This document shows positions 15,826 to 24,971 of a stretch of 64,000 nucleotides of DNA, piece after piece. Origin of the DNA: JAIBJN01 sp963839745 (GTDB lineage: Bacteria; Actinomycetota; Thermoleophilia; Gaiellales; Gaiellaceae); assembly GCA_963839745.1 (NCBI GenBank), contig CAWIWC010000001.1, positions 62,001-126,000 of the forward strand, in the 5' to 3' direction. Position numbers and translations under genes: made by a program. The notes under the pieces are model-generated. The model was not told where the DNA came from, searched no databases, and saw nothing but the letters and a program-made list of their open reading frames with translations. How positions within the stretch are numbered: position 1 is the first letter of the stretch; each line of letters opens with the position of its first letter.

Positions 15826-18496
15826 ATGGCTACGAGTCGCACCGCGCCGAGAAGGCGTTTCCTTCCGGCCTTCCTGACGATCGCCCTGATCGTCCCGCTC
15901 GCCTTCTCACTCGGGAGCGCGCGAGCAGCACCAACTGAGCTGTTCTTCTCCGAGTACATCGAGGGCACGAGCAACAACAAGGCACTGGAGATTTTCAACG
16001 GCACGGGTGCGCCCGTGGACCTTGCTGCGAACGGCTATGCGATCCAGATGTTCTTCAACGGCAACCCGGCCGCCGGCCTCACGATCGGCCTCACAGGCAC
16101 GGTGGCGTCCGGCGACGTGTACGTCGTCGCTCAGAGTGCGGCGAGCCCGGTGATCCTCGCCCAGGCCGACCAGACGAACGGCTCGGGCTGGTTCAACGGC
16201 GACGACGCCGTCGTGCTCCTCAAGGGCGCCACGGTCATCGACTCGATCGGGCAGCGCGGCGTCGACCCGGGCACCGAATGGGGCACCGGCCTCACGAGCA
16301 CGGCGGACAACACGTTGCGCCGCAAGGCGGCCATCGAGGCGGGCGACCCCAACCCGAACGACGTCTTCGACCCCGCCGTCCAGTGGGACGGGTTCGCCAC
16401 CGACACGTTCGACGGGCTCGGTGCCCACACGATCGTGGTGGGAGACCAGGCTCCGGCCGTGGCGAGCACGACACCGGCGAACGACGCGACGGAGGTCGTG
16501 TTGGATGCGAACGTGACCGTGACCTTCACAGAGCCGGTCTCGGTGACCGGCTCGTGGTTCACGATCTCCTGCACCACGAGCGGCCAGCACTCGGCGGTGG
16601 CCAGCGGTGGTCCGACGACCTTCACGCTCGACCCCGACAGCGACTTCGCTTCGGGCGAAGCGTGCACGGTTTCCATCGCGTCCTCGCAGGTCGCCGATCT
16701 GGACACGGACGATCCGCCGGACCTGATGGCAGCCGACTTCGCCTTCGGCTTCACGACCCCTGTCGAGATCCACGACCTGCAGGGTGCGTCGCACTTGTCA
16801 CCGCTCGCCGGCCGTCTCGTATCCGGAGTCGCCGGGATCGTCACGGCAAGGCTCGGGAACGGGTTCTACCTGCAAGATCCGACGCCGGACGCCGACCATG
16901 CGACCTCGGACGCCGTCTTCGTCTTCACGTCTTCGGCCCCGACGGTCGCGGTCGGGGACGCGCTCATCGTCGCCGGCCGCGTAGCGGAGTTCAGGCCCGG
17001 GGGTGCAGCGAGCACGAATCTGACGACGACCGAGATCGTCAGTCCGGTCATCATCGTCCTCTCGAACGGGAACCCGCTTCCTGCCGCCACGGTCCTGGGC
17101 GCCGGTGCGCGGACGCCGCCGACGACGGTCATCGAGGACGACGCGGCCGGGAGCGTCGAGACGAGTGGGGTCTTCGATCCGGCGCAGGACGGGATCGACT
17201 TCTACGAGAGCCTCGAGGCCATGCGGGTGCAGGTCAACGACGCGCTCGCCGTCGGCCCCACGAGCCAGTTCGGCGAGATCCCGGTGGTCGGCGACGCGAG
17301 CGCAGCCGCGGGCATCGACACGGTGCGCGGCGGCGTCGTCATCTCGCCCGGCGACTTCAACCCCGAACGCATCATCCTCGACGACACGATTCTTCCGACG
17401 CCCGTCCTCAACGTCGCGGACGGCTTCACGACCGCGGTCGTCGGCGTCCTCGACTACAGCTTCAGCAACTTCAAGCTGAACGTGACCGCCCCGCTGACCC
17501 GCATCGACCGCGGGCTCGAGCGCGAAGAGACTCGCGCGCCCGCCGACTACGAGATCGTCGTCGGCACGTACAACGTGGAGAACCTCGATCCCAGCGACGG
17601 CCGCCGCGTTCGCCCGCCATGCCGGCCTGATCGTGCACAACCTCCAGGCGCCCGATCTGATTGCCGTCGAGGAGATCCAGGACAACGATGGAGCGACCGA
17701 CAGCGGCACGACGGACGCCTCCACCTCCTGGAACATGCTCATCGCGGCGATCCAGGCGGCCGGCGGCCCCGAGTACGAGTACCGCCAGATCGACCCGGTC
17801 AACAACGAGGACGGCGGCCAGCCTGGTGGGAACATCCGGGTCGGCTTCCTCTTCAGGACGGACCGCGGGCTCGAGTTCGTGGATCGCCCGGGCGGGGACT
17901 CGACGACCGCGACCTCCGTGGTCTCCCGGCCCTCCGGCCCCCAACTCTCGCTCAGCCCCGGGCGCGTCGACCCGGGGGACGATGCCTGGGAAGCAACTCG
18001 CAAGCCTCTCGCCGGCGAGTTCCGGATGCACGGCAAGAAGGTGTTCGTGATCGCGAACCACTTCAGCTCGAAGGGCGGCGACGAGCCGCTCTTCGGGCGC
18101 TTCCAGCCACCGATCCGGGTGACGGAGACGGCACGCCACGCCCAGGCCCAGGTCGTGAACGACTTCGTCGACCGGATCCTCGCGCGTCGATCCAGCCGCG
18201 AACGTGATCGTTCTCGGGGACATCAACGACTTCGAGTTCTCGGAGACGGTGGAAATCCTCGAGGGCGGCGTCCTCACGACTCTCATGGACACCCTTCCCA
18301 AGGCTGAGCGCTACTCGTATGTCTTCGAGGGCAACTCGCAGGTGCTCGACCAGATCCTCGTGAGCGACAACCTGCTCGACGCCTTTCGGTCGACTACGAC
18401 CCGGTGCACGTGAACGCGGAGTTCGCCGACCAGGCCTCCGACCACGATCCGCAGGTCGCGAGGCTCGACCTCCGCGGACGGCCGACGCCGAAGTAG
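15826..18496 (+). pseudogene. secreted ExeM/NucH-type nuclease (lamin-tail, Ig-like, OB, EEP domains), three frame breaks
   Basis: The gene encodes an exported multidomain nuclease of about 890 residues. A signal peptide carries a twin-arginine-like PRRRFL followed by a long hydrophobic stretch ending SARA. Then come a lamin-tail domain (ELFFSEYIEGTSNNKALEIFN), a Big_5-type Ig domain, an OB-fold region and an endonuclease/exonuclease/phosphatase domain. The last has GTYNVENLDPSDG, IAVEEIQDNDG, VIANHFSSKGG, IVLGDINDFEF and SDHDPQV. The frame breaks near 17599 (extra base), 18185 (extra base) and 18387 (missing base or two extra), all within the catalytic domain. A GGGGG run precedes the ATG. 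As sequenced it cannot make an active enzyme. Confidence 0.85.
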
Positions 18497-18511
18497 CAGC
18501 AGATCGGAGAG

Positions 18512-18537
18512 GCGCGCCGCCGCTCGCGGCGGCGCGC
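18512..18537. terminator. strong hairpin between the nuclease gene and rny
   Basis: GCGCGCCGCCGC and GCGGCGGCGCGC form a perfect 12-bp stem with only TC between the arms. It lies between two convergent stop codons (18496 and 18537-18539) and so would act on both transcripts. No T tract follows on either strand. Confidence 0.6.
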
Positions 18538-20075
18538 TACTTCGCGAACTCGACGGCGCGGCTCTCGCGAATCACGGTCACCTTGATCTGACCTGGATAT
18601 TCGAGCTGCTCCTCGATCTCCCGCGCGATCTCGTGTGAGAGGAGGACGGCGGTGCCGTCGTCGATCTCTGTCGGCTTCACGATCACGCGCACCTCGCGGC
18701 CGGCCTGGAGCGCGTAGACGCGCTCGACGCCCTTCTTGTCGGAGGCGATCTTCTCGAGCGTCTCGAGGCGCTTGATGTAGTGCTCGAGGCTCTCGCCGCG
18801 CGCGCCCGGCCGAGAAGCGGAGATCGCGTCGGCGGCGATCACGAGCACCGCCTCCACGGTCTGAGGCTGCACCTCGTAGTGGTGCGCCTCGATCGCGTGC
18901 ACCACGGCCTGCGACTCGTCGTAGCGCTTCGCCAGCTGCGCGGAGATGGCTGCGTGCGAGCCCTCGACCTCGTGCGTCATCGCCTTCCCGATGTCGTGGA
19001 GGAGCGCGGCGCGCTTCGCGGTCTTGACACTGGCCCCCAGCTCGGACGCCATGATCCCGGCGAGGTGCGAGCACTCGAGCGAGTGCCTGAGGATGTTCTG
19101 GCCGTAGCTCGTCCGGTAGCGCAGCCGCCCAAGCACCTTGACCAGCTCCTCGTGCATCTTCCCGCAGTTCGCCTCGAAGACGGCCTGCTCGCCCGCCTGG
19201 CGGATGTGGTCCTCGATCTCCGCCTTCGAGCGGTAGTACATCTCCTCGATGCGCGACGGGTGGATGCGGCCGTCTTCCACGAGTTTCGCGAGCGTCAGCT
19301 TCGCCACCTCGCGACGGACGCCGTCGAACGACGAGAGCACGACGGCCTGCGGCGTGTCGTCGATGATGAAGTCCACGCCCGTGAGGTTCTCGAGCGCGCG
19401 GATGTTCCGGCCCTCGCGGCCGATGATCCGCCCCTTCATGTCGTCCGAGGGCAGCTCGACGAGCGAGACGGTCGTCTCCGCGGCATGGCTCGCCGCAACG
19501 CGCTGGAGGGCGTCGGCGACGAGGTTGCGGGCGCGGCGCTTGGCGTCGGTGCGGGCTTCTTCCTCCATCTGCCGCACCATGCGCCCGAGATCGTGGCGGA
19601 CGAGCTCCTCCGTGCGCTCGAGCACGTGGCGCTTCGCCTCTTCGACCGTGAGGCCGGAGATGCGCTCGAGCTCCCGCAGCTGTTCGTCCTTCGCCGCCTT
19701 GGACTCCTCCTGGAGCTGCTTCAGGTGCGTCTCGCGGTCGAGGAGGCCCTGCTCGCGGCGTTCGAGGTCGGTGAGCCGCTGGTCGATCCCCCCCTCCTTC
19801 GCGGCGACGCGTTCCTCGATCTTGATGATCTCCGCACGCCGGTCTTTGAGCTCCTGCTCGAGTTCGGCGCGCAGCTTGAGCGCGTGCTCGCGCGCCTCCA
19901 CCTCAGCCTCACGGCGGATGGCCGCGGCGGCCCGCTCGGCGTCGGAGTCGAGGCGCTTGCGCTCCTCTTCCGCGTCCGATGCGCGCCGCGAGACGAGGAG
20001 CCGGGCGCCCACGAAGGCGCCCGCGAGCACGCCGAGGGCGATCCCGACGATCAGGAGGCCGATGGAAGTTCCCAT
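18537..20075 (-). CDS. rny: ribonuclease Y
   Basis: RNase Y is a membrane-anchored endoribonuclease that starts mRNA decay. The 512-residue protein has an N-terminal transmembrane helix (about 5-27) and a long charged coiled coil to about 190. A KH domain follows with MKGRIIGREGRNIRALE, then an HD domain with LLHDIGKAMTHEVEGSHA, and the C-terminal family domain ending IKVTVIRESRAVEFAK. An AGGAGC site precedes the ATG. It follows recA-recX after a 230-bp gap in which I see no gene, so it probably has its own promoter. Confidence 0.96.
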   Translation of the reverse strand: MGTSIGLLIVGIALGVLAGAFVGARLLVSRRASDAEEERKRLDSDAERAAAAIRREAEVEAREHALKLRAELEQELKDRRAEIIKIEERVAAKEGGIDQRLTDLERREQGLLDRETHLKQLQEESKAAKDEQLRELERISGLTVEEAKRHVLERTEELVRHDLGRMVRQMEEEARTDAKRRARNLVADALQRVAASHAAETTVSLVELPSDDMKGRIIGREGRNIRALENLTGVDFIIDDTPQAVVLSSFDGVRREVAKLTLAKLVEDGRIHPSRIEEMYYRSKAEIEDHIRQAGEQAVFEANCGKMHEELVKVLGRLRYRTSYGQNILRHSLECSHLAGIMASELGASVKTAKRAALLHDIGKAMTHEVEGSHAAISAQLAKRYDESQAVVHAIEAHHYEVQPQTVEAVLVIAADAISASRPGARGESLEHYIKRLETLEKIASDKKGVERVYALQAGREVRVIVKPTEIDDGTAVLLSHEIAREIEEQLEYPGQIKVTVIRESRAVEFAK

Positions 20076-20305
20076 TGCTCGCTCCTACGTGATCGAGCCC
20101 GTAGGAACGGCGGTTTCGGTGAATCGGCGGCCCGCAGGCGCGCCTCGTCAGCGGACTAGGACCCCGCTCGAGGTCTCCCTCCCACCCGGGTTCTGCGTGC
20201 CGTTGAGTTGCTCGTGGTTGTTGTTCTCATCGTCGTCCGATTCGGCCAAAGAGCCGTTCCGTGTGCAGGCAATTTCTGCTGAAAGTGTCGGTATGGTAAC
20301 CGCTG

Positions 20306-20908
20306 TCAGCAAGGATCGTCCAGCGGCCCCACGATTTCCTCGATGGTCTCCGGCGCGAACCCTCGCCGCGCGAGCAGGCGCCAGAGGGCGCGGCGGTCGG
20401 GTGTCCGCGCTCCGAGCTTGGCGGCACGTTCGTGCTCGGCCGGGATCTCGGCGAGCGCGCCTGTGACGGCCTGCGAGGGGAGACCTTCCTGTTCGAGGCG
20501 CGCCGCCACCGCAGCATCTCCCCACCCCCGTTCCGCGAGCGCTCGGGCACGCGACCGAGCCAGGCGGTCATCGTCGACCACGCCGGCCGCCGAAAGGGTC
20601 TCGACCGCAGCCTCGGCCTCCTGGGAGGCGATGCCGCGCGCGTCCAGACGCTGCCGGAGGCGGACGGCGGAGATGTCCCGGCGCGACACCGTGCGGACGG
20701 CGGTTGCGAGCGCCTCCGAGCGCCGGAGCTCGCGGCGGAGGTCGCGGAGAAGCGGCCGCCCGAGCTCGAGGCCCGCCCGGAGCCCGCAGCGGACGACTAC
20801 GTCGTCCGGGACGACGCGCCAGGGACGTCCGTCGATCTCGAGCGCCACCCGCCCCGGGCGGCTCCGGCGGACGGCCGTGAGCGTCGGCGCCGGGCCCTCC
20901 CCGTGCAT
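20306..20908 (-). CDS. recX: RecX regulator of RecA
   Basis: RecX binds RecA filaments and limits their activity. The 200-residue protein shows the repeated three-helix units of the family: ISAVRLRQRLDARGI, AAVETLSAAGVVDDDRLARSRARALAERGWGDAAVAARLEQEGL and LWRLLARRGFAPETIEEIV. It begins six bases after the recA stop codon. The C-terminal half matches best; the N-terminal 55 residues are poorly conserved, as is usual in this family. Confidence 0.9.
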   Translation of the reverse strand: MHGEGPAPTLTAVRRSRPGRVALEIDGRPWRVVPDDVVVRCGLRAGLELGRPLLRDLRRELRRSEALATAVRTVSRRDISAVRLRQRLDARGIASQEAEAAVETLSAAGVVDDDRLARSRARALAERGWGDAAVAARLEQEGLPSQAVTGALAEIPAEHERAAKLGARTPDRRALWRLLARRGFAPETIEEIVGPLDDPC

Positions 20909-20913
20909 GCCCG

Positions 20914-22008
20914 CTACCCGGTCGCTGCGGCTGCTGCGGCCTTCGCGGTCTCCCGCGCCTCGACGGCGTCGGCCTTCGCGTCATCGCTCACCGGGAGCAG
21001 GCGCGAGGAGACGACAGCGTCGGGCCCGAGCTCGGCCTGCACGGCGCGGAGGATCCCGTCGGTGACGTCGGGGTGCTCCCGCAGGAAGGCCGTCGCGTTC
21101 TGGCGGCCCTGGCCGAGCCGCTCGTCGCCGAAGCTGAAGTAGGAGCCCGACTTCTGGACGATCTTCCGCTCGAGGCCGACGTCGACGACGCTCCCCTCCC
21201 AGGAGATGCCCTCGCCGTAGATCACGTCGAACTCCGCCTGCTTGAACGGCGGCGCCACCTTGTTCTTCACGACCTTCACGCGAACGCGGTTCCCGATCGC
21301 CTCGACCCCTTCCTTGAGGGTCTCGATCCGGCGCATGTCGAGGCGCACGGACGAGTAGAACTTGAGCGCGCGGCCGCCCGGAGTCGTTTCCGGGCTGCCG
21401 AACATGACCCCGATCTTCTCCCGGAGCTGGTTGGTGAAGAGGGCGACCGTCCCCGTGCGGTTGAGCGTCCCCGCCAGCTTGCGCAGCGCCTGGCTCATGA
21501 GGCGCGCCTGCAGGCCGACGTGACTGTCCCCCATCTCCCCCTCGATCTCAGCCCGAGGCGTGAGGGCGGCGACCGAGTCGACCGCGACGACGTCGAGCGC
21601 ACCGCTGCGAATCAGGAGCTCGGCAATCTCGAGCGCCTGCTCGCCGTTGTCCGGCTGCGAGACGAGCAAATCGTCGATGTTCACGCCGATTCGCCTGGCA
21701 TAGGCCGGGTCCATCGCGTGCTCGGCGTCGATGAAGGCACAGATCCCGCCGCGACGCTGCGCCTCGGCGATGACGTGGTAGACGAGCGTCGTCTTGCCCG
21801 AGGACTCCGGGCCGAAGATCTCGACCACCCGGCCGCGCGGCAGGCCGCCGATGCCGAGGGCGACGTCCAGCGAGAGCGCGCCCGTGGAGATGGACGGGAT
21901 GGAGACCTGCGCCTGGTCGCTCATTTTCATGACCGAGCCCTTTCCGTAGGCTCGCTCGATCTGGCTCAACGCGGCGTCGAGCGCCTGTTCGCGATTGGAG
22001 TCGGTCAA
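20914..22008 (-). CDS. recA: recombinase RecA
   Basis: RecA forms filaments on single-stranded DNA for strand exchange and SOS induction. The protein (364 residues from TTG at 22008) carries Walker A GPESSGKT, FIDAEHAMDP, VDSVAALTPRAEIEGEMGDS, TNQLREKIGVMFG and GGRALKFYSSVRLD. The open frame extends upstream into thpR, but conservation begins at DSNREQALDAAL, just after the TTG, which lies a few bases past the thpR stop. No inteins or insertions. The Ala-rich C-terminal tail is short. Confidence 0.97.
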   Translation of the reverse strand: MTDSNREQALDAALSQIERAYGKGSVMKMSDQAQVSIPSISTGALSLDVALGIGGLPRGRVVEIFGPESSGKTTLVYHVIAEAQRRGGICAFIDAEHAMDPAYARRIGVNIDDLLVSQPDNGEQALEIAELLIRSGALDVVAVDSVAALTPRAEIEGEMGDSHVGLQARLMSQALRKLAGTLNRTGTVALFTNQLREKIGVMFGSPETTPGGRALKFYSSVRLDMRRIETLKEGVEAIGNRVRVKVVKNKVAPPFKQAEFDVIYGEGISWEGSVVDVGLERKIVQKSGSYFSFGDERLGQGRQNATAFLREHPDVTDGILRAVQAELGPDAVVSSRLLPVSDDAKADAVEARETAKAAAAAATG

Positions 22009-22013
22009 GGGTC

Positions 22014-22556
22014 TCAGCCTCCCAGCGGAATCGTTTCGACGACCTCGTACTGCGCCCCGGTCGGTCGCAGCACCGAATGATAGAGAGCCACTTCGGACGG
22101 ACTGAACCGCCCGAGGCCGGGCTGCGCCGGCTCGAGCCCGGGACGCCGCCGGAAGCGCAGAACCGTCACGTGCGGAAGCCACGCTCGTCGCTCGCGCTCG
22201 TAGACCCCGAGGCCTTCGAGCCCCTCCCCCACCCTGCCGGCCAGCTCGGTCGCGCGCTCCCCCTCGTCTTCGAGGCGCACCATCCCGACGCTCCGGGTCT
22301 CGCGGTAGGGACCCGTCGCAAGCAGCGGCCGCTCCGCCTCGGGGACGATCCCGCGCAGGAGACCGAGGATGCGCTCAACGTCCGTAACCGGCCTCGAGCC
22401 AAGGAAGGCGAGCGTGACGTGCAGGTTCCCGGGTGGCACGATGCGCGCGTCCGGAGCGCCGTCGAGCTCTGCGCGCTGCCAGGCGGACAGGCGCCGGACG
22501 ATCTCGTCGGGGAGCCGCAGGGCGACGAAGAGGCGGATGCGCTCATCGCCCTCCAC
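22014..22556 (-). CDS. thpR: RNA 2',3'-cyclic phosphodiesterase (2H family)
   Basis: The 180-residue protein has the two HxT motifs of the 2H phosphoesterase fold: NLHVTLAFLG near residue 45 and LPHVTVLRF near residue 130. The N-terminus RLFVALRLPDEI is typical of ThpR/LigT. The enzyme opens 2',3'-cyclic phosphates on RNA. It starts with GTG directly after the cinA stop codon and is followed by recA, giving a compact cinA-thpR-recA-recX run. Confidence 0.9.
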   Translation of the reverse strand: MEGDERIRLFVALRLPDEIVRRLSAWQRAELDGAPDARIVPPGNLHVTLAFLGSRPVTDVERILGLLRGIVPEAERPLLATGPYRETRSVGMVRLEDEGERATELAGRVGEGLEGLGVYERERRAWLPHVTVLRFRRRPGLEPAQPGLGRFSPSEVALYHSVLRPTGAQYEVVETIPLGG

Positions 22557-22557
22557 G

Positions 22558-23835
22558 CTACGCGGAGGAAGCGCGCGTGTCTGTCACGGAAGGTGACAGA
22601 AGGCTCCGGAGAACGTGCAGGGCCAGCGTCGTCGCCCTCGCCCTGACCGCCTCGCGGTCGCCCGGCAGGACGACGCGCCGCTGCGAGCTGCCCGCCGGCG
22701 CCTCCGCATGGAGATACACGAGCCCGACCGGCTTCTCGGCAGTCCCGCCGTCCGGCCCGGCTACGCCCGTGACGGCCAGGGCGACATCGGCGCCGAGCTC
22801 CTTCCGCGCGCCCTGGGCCATCGCCGCGGCTGTCTCCTCGGAGACCGCGCCGTAGCGTTCGAGCACCTCGGGCGGAACGCCCAGACGCCGAACCTTCACG
22901 TTGTTCGAGTACGCGACGACGCTCCCGAGGAAGACATCGCTCGACCCGGCCACGTCGGTGAGACGCGCCGCGACCAGGCCGCCCGTGCAGGACTCGGCGG
23001 TCGCCAGCGTGTGCCCGAGCGCGCGACAGCGGTCGAGGACGAGTGCCGCAACCGTCCGCTCGTCGGCCGCGAACAGGTCGTCCGCGAAGCGCTCCTCGAG
23101 GACCCGGCCGAGGCTCTCGGCCCGTCCCTCCCGGCCCGCGGCGGAGAACATGTCGACACGAATCTCCAGGTCGTGGGCGCAGATCGTCACTTCGAGCCCG
23201 TTGCCCTCGCCCCCCACCTCCTCGAGCACCCGGGCGACGGCGGACTCGCTCGGGCCGAAGAAGCGGAGCACGCGGTGCCCGGGAACCTCCACCCGGTCGA
23301 GGACGCGCCGGAACGGCGGCGCCTCGAGGGCCCGCGGCCACAGCCCGCGCAGCTCGCTGGGCGGCCCGGGCAGGGCCACAGCAACCCGCCCCTCGTGCTC
23401 CAGGACCACGGCCGGCGCCGTGCCGGCGAGACCCAGGACGAGGCACCCGGCCGGAATGGACGCTTGCTTGCGCACGCCCGGGACGAAGTCCGCATACGGC
23501 CGCCCGATGCGTCTCGCGACCCCACGCGCGACCACGTCGATCTCCTGCGCGAGCTCCTCGTCCACGACCAGCTCCCGGCCCGCGACGCGGGCGATCGTCT
23601 CCACCGTGCGGTCGTCGTGAGTCGGCCCGAGTCCGCCCGAGAACACCGCAACGTCCGCGCGCATCGCCTCGGCGACCGCCTCCTCGAGCTCACCGGGATC
23701 GTCGCCGACGACGAGCATCCGGGCCGGCGCGAGGCCGAGACGCGTGAGCTCGCGGGCGAGAAAGGCCCCGTTGGCGTCGGCCTTGTCTCCCCGCACGAGC
23801 TCGCTGCCCGTGAGGACGACGACCGCTCGGGGCAT
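22558..23835 (-). CDS. cinA: CinA-family protein (MoCF-like plus nicotinamide-nucleotide amidase domains)
   Basis: The 425-residue protein joins an N-terminal molybdopterin-binding-like domain with a C-terminal CinA/PncC deamidase domain. The first has GSELVRGDKADANGAFLARELTRLG, FSGGLGPTHDD and ALPGPPSELRGLW. The second has LATAESCTGGLVAARLTDVAGSS, SNNVKVRRLGV, YGAVSEETAAAMAQGAR and AVTGVAGPDGGTAEKPVG. Such proteins deamidate NMN and can hydrolyse ADP-ribose, recycling pyridine nucleotides. The ATG is three bases past the rodZ stop. Confidence 0.94.
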   Translation of the reverse strand: MPRAVVVLTGSELVRGDKADANGAFLARELTRLGLAPARMLVVGDDPGELEEAVAEAMRADVAVFSGGLGPTHDDRTVETIARVAGRELVVDEELAQEIDVVARGVARRIGRPYADFVPGVRKQASIPAGCLVLGLAGTAPAVVLEHEGRVAVALPGPPSELRGLWPRALEAPPFRRVLDRVEVPGHRVLRFFGPSESAVARVLEEVGGEGNGLEVTICAHDLEIRVDMFSAAGREGRAESLGRVLEERFADDLFAADERTVAALVLDRCRALGHTLATAESCTGGLVAARLTDVAGSSDVFLGSVVAYSNNVKVRRLGVPPEVLERYGAVSEETAAAMAQGARKELGADVALAVTGVAGPDGGTAEKPVGLVYLHAEAPAGSSQRRVVLPGDREAVRARATTLALHVLRSLLSPSVTDTRASSA

Positions 23836-23837
23836 CG

Positions 23838-24596
23838 CTAGCCGGCCGTCGAGAGGGTGCGGACGTCCTGCGCCGTGACGACGATGATCGAGGAGCGGGT
23901 CGGCCAGTCGCGGAGGCGGCGGCCGTTGAGCTTCGCGTTCAGGTTCCCCGGCGCGCCGAGCTCGAGCCACAGCCGCTTGTACTTGACGAACCTCTGCGTC
24001 TGGCCCTGCTCGACGGTGCCCTCGAAGAGGAGCTTGCCGTTGACGCCGCCGGCGCGCACCTGCATCCAGCAGTCGCCCCGGACCGCCGTGAGGACCAGCC
24101 GCGCGCGCCTGACCGGGGTCTGCGCAGCGGGTGCCGGCCCGGCCGTCGTGCCGGTTGCCGTCGACTCGGTCGTCGTCTGTCCGGTGGTCGCCGGCCCGAT
24201 CGGCGGCTCGTTCTGCGAATCCGAGCCCGCCTCCCGGAGGCCGACGACGACGAGCACGGTCACCGCCACGATGCCGGCCAGGGCGACGACGACGAGGTTC
24301 GACTCCACGGGGCGGCTACGCCGCTTCGGCGTCGTCGACTGGGCGACGGGAGCCTCCTCCGCGGTGGTGAAGCGCGAGTTGTACTCATCGAGATAGAGCT
24401 GGCCCTCGAGGCCCAGATAGTCCGCGTACGTGCGGAGGAATCCCTTCACGTACGTTTCTCCGGGCAGCACCTCGAAGCGCTCTTCTTCGAGCGCTCTCAG
24501 GTACTTCCCGCGGATCTTGGTCTGCTCTTCGATCCGGGGGAGGTCGAGACCCTGCCGCAAACGAGCCTCTCGCAGGCTGTTGCCGATCTCGAACAC
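23838..24596 (-). CDS. rodZ: RodZ-like cytoskeletal membrane protein (HTH plus DUF4115)
   Basis: The 252-residue protein has an N-terminal Xre-like helix-turn-helix (GNSLREARLRQGLDLPRIEEQTKI, residues 5-28, and LRTYADYLGL near 54-63). A basic linker follows, then one transmembrane helix at about 100-120, a Thr/Pro/Ala-rich spacer and a C-terminal beta domain with CWMQVRAGGVNGKLLFEGTV. This is the layout of RodZ, which links MreB to the elongation machinery. Its position before cinA-recA matches RodZ genes in other Gram-positive genomes. GTG start. Confidence 0.88.
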   Translation of the reverse strand: MFEIGNSLREARLRQGLDLPRIEEQTKIRGKYLRALEEERFEVLPGETYVKGFLRTYADYLGLEGQLYLDEYNSRFTTAEEAPVAQSTTPKRRSRPVESNLVVVALAGIVAVTVLVVVGLREAGSDSQNEPPIGPATTGQTTTESTATGTTAGPAPAAQTPVRRARLVLTAVRGDCWMQVRAGGVNGKLLFEGTVEQGQTQRFVKYKRLWLELGAPGNLNAKLNGRRLRDWPTRSSIIVVTAQDVRTLSTAG

Positions 24597-24632
24597 GAGG
24601 CCCGATTGTAGCGGGAGTCCCGCTTCCTTCTG

Positions 24633-24959
24633 TTATTCCAGGACGAGGACGAGAACGGCGAAGACTGCGAGCGCAAGGGCCGCGGTCAATGCGAGCAGCA
24701 GCGCCACAGTTGCGAGCAAGCGCGCGATGGCCAGAAACGCGCGGCTTCCGCTCCGCCCGAGCGTGCGGCGGTGCTCGTCCCGCGCTCCGTGGCCGAAGAA
24801 GACGGCGAGGACGCCGAAGATCAACGCGATCGGCACGGCGATGACGGCGTCCACGAGGCGGACCTCGTCGTAATAGCGGGAGGCGTAGGCGGCGCCGCCG
24901 AGCGCCGCGAGCGAGAGCAACGCCGTCACGACGGCCCAGACGGCCTTCCTGTTCGTCAT
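24633..24959 (-). CDS. small membrane protein, three hydrophobic helices
   Basis: The 108 residues include hydrophobic segments at about 7-27, 36-57 and 76-107, with a charged loop GARDEHRRTLGRSGSR between the second and third. It resembles small actinobacterial membrane proteins of unknown function (DUF4190-like layout), but I cannot name a family. It lies between the ABC permease and rodZ with short gaps on both sides, so it is probably co-transcribed. Confidence 0.65.
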   Translation of the reverse strand: MTNRKAVWAVVTALLSLAALGGAAYASRYYDEVRLVDAVIAVPIALIFGVLAVFFGHGARDEHRRTLGRSGSRAFLAIARLLATVALLLALTAALALAVFAVLVLVLE

Positions 24960-24971
24960 CCGGCGCGGAGC

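Noticed and set aside
20076..20305. Possible small gene or regulatory RNA between recX and rny
   Set aside because: A minus-strand frame gives a low-complexity Asp/Asn-rich peptide without a start site or ribosome binding site, and I see no stable structure. It is probably just the rny promoter region.
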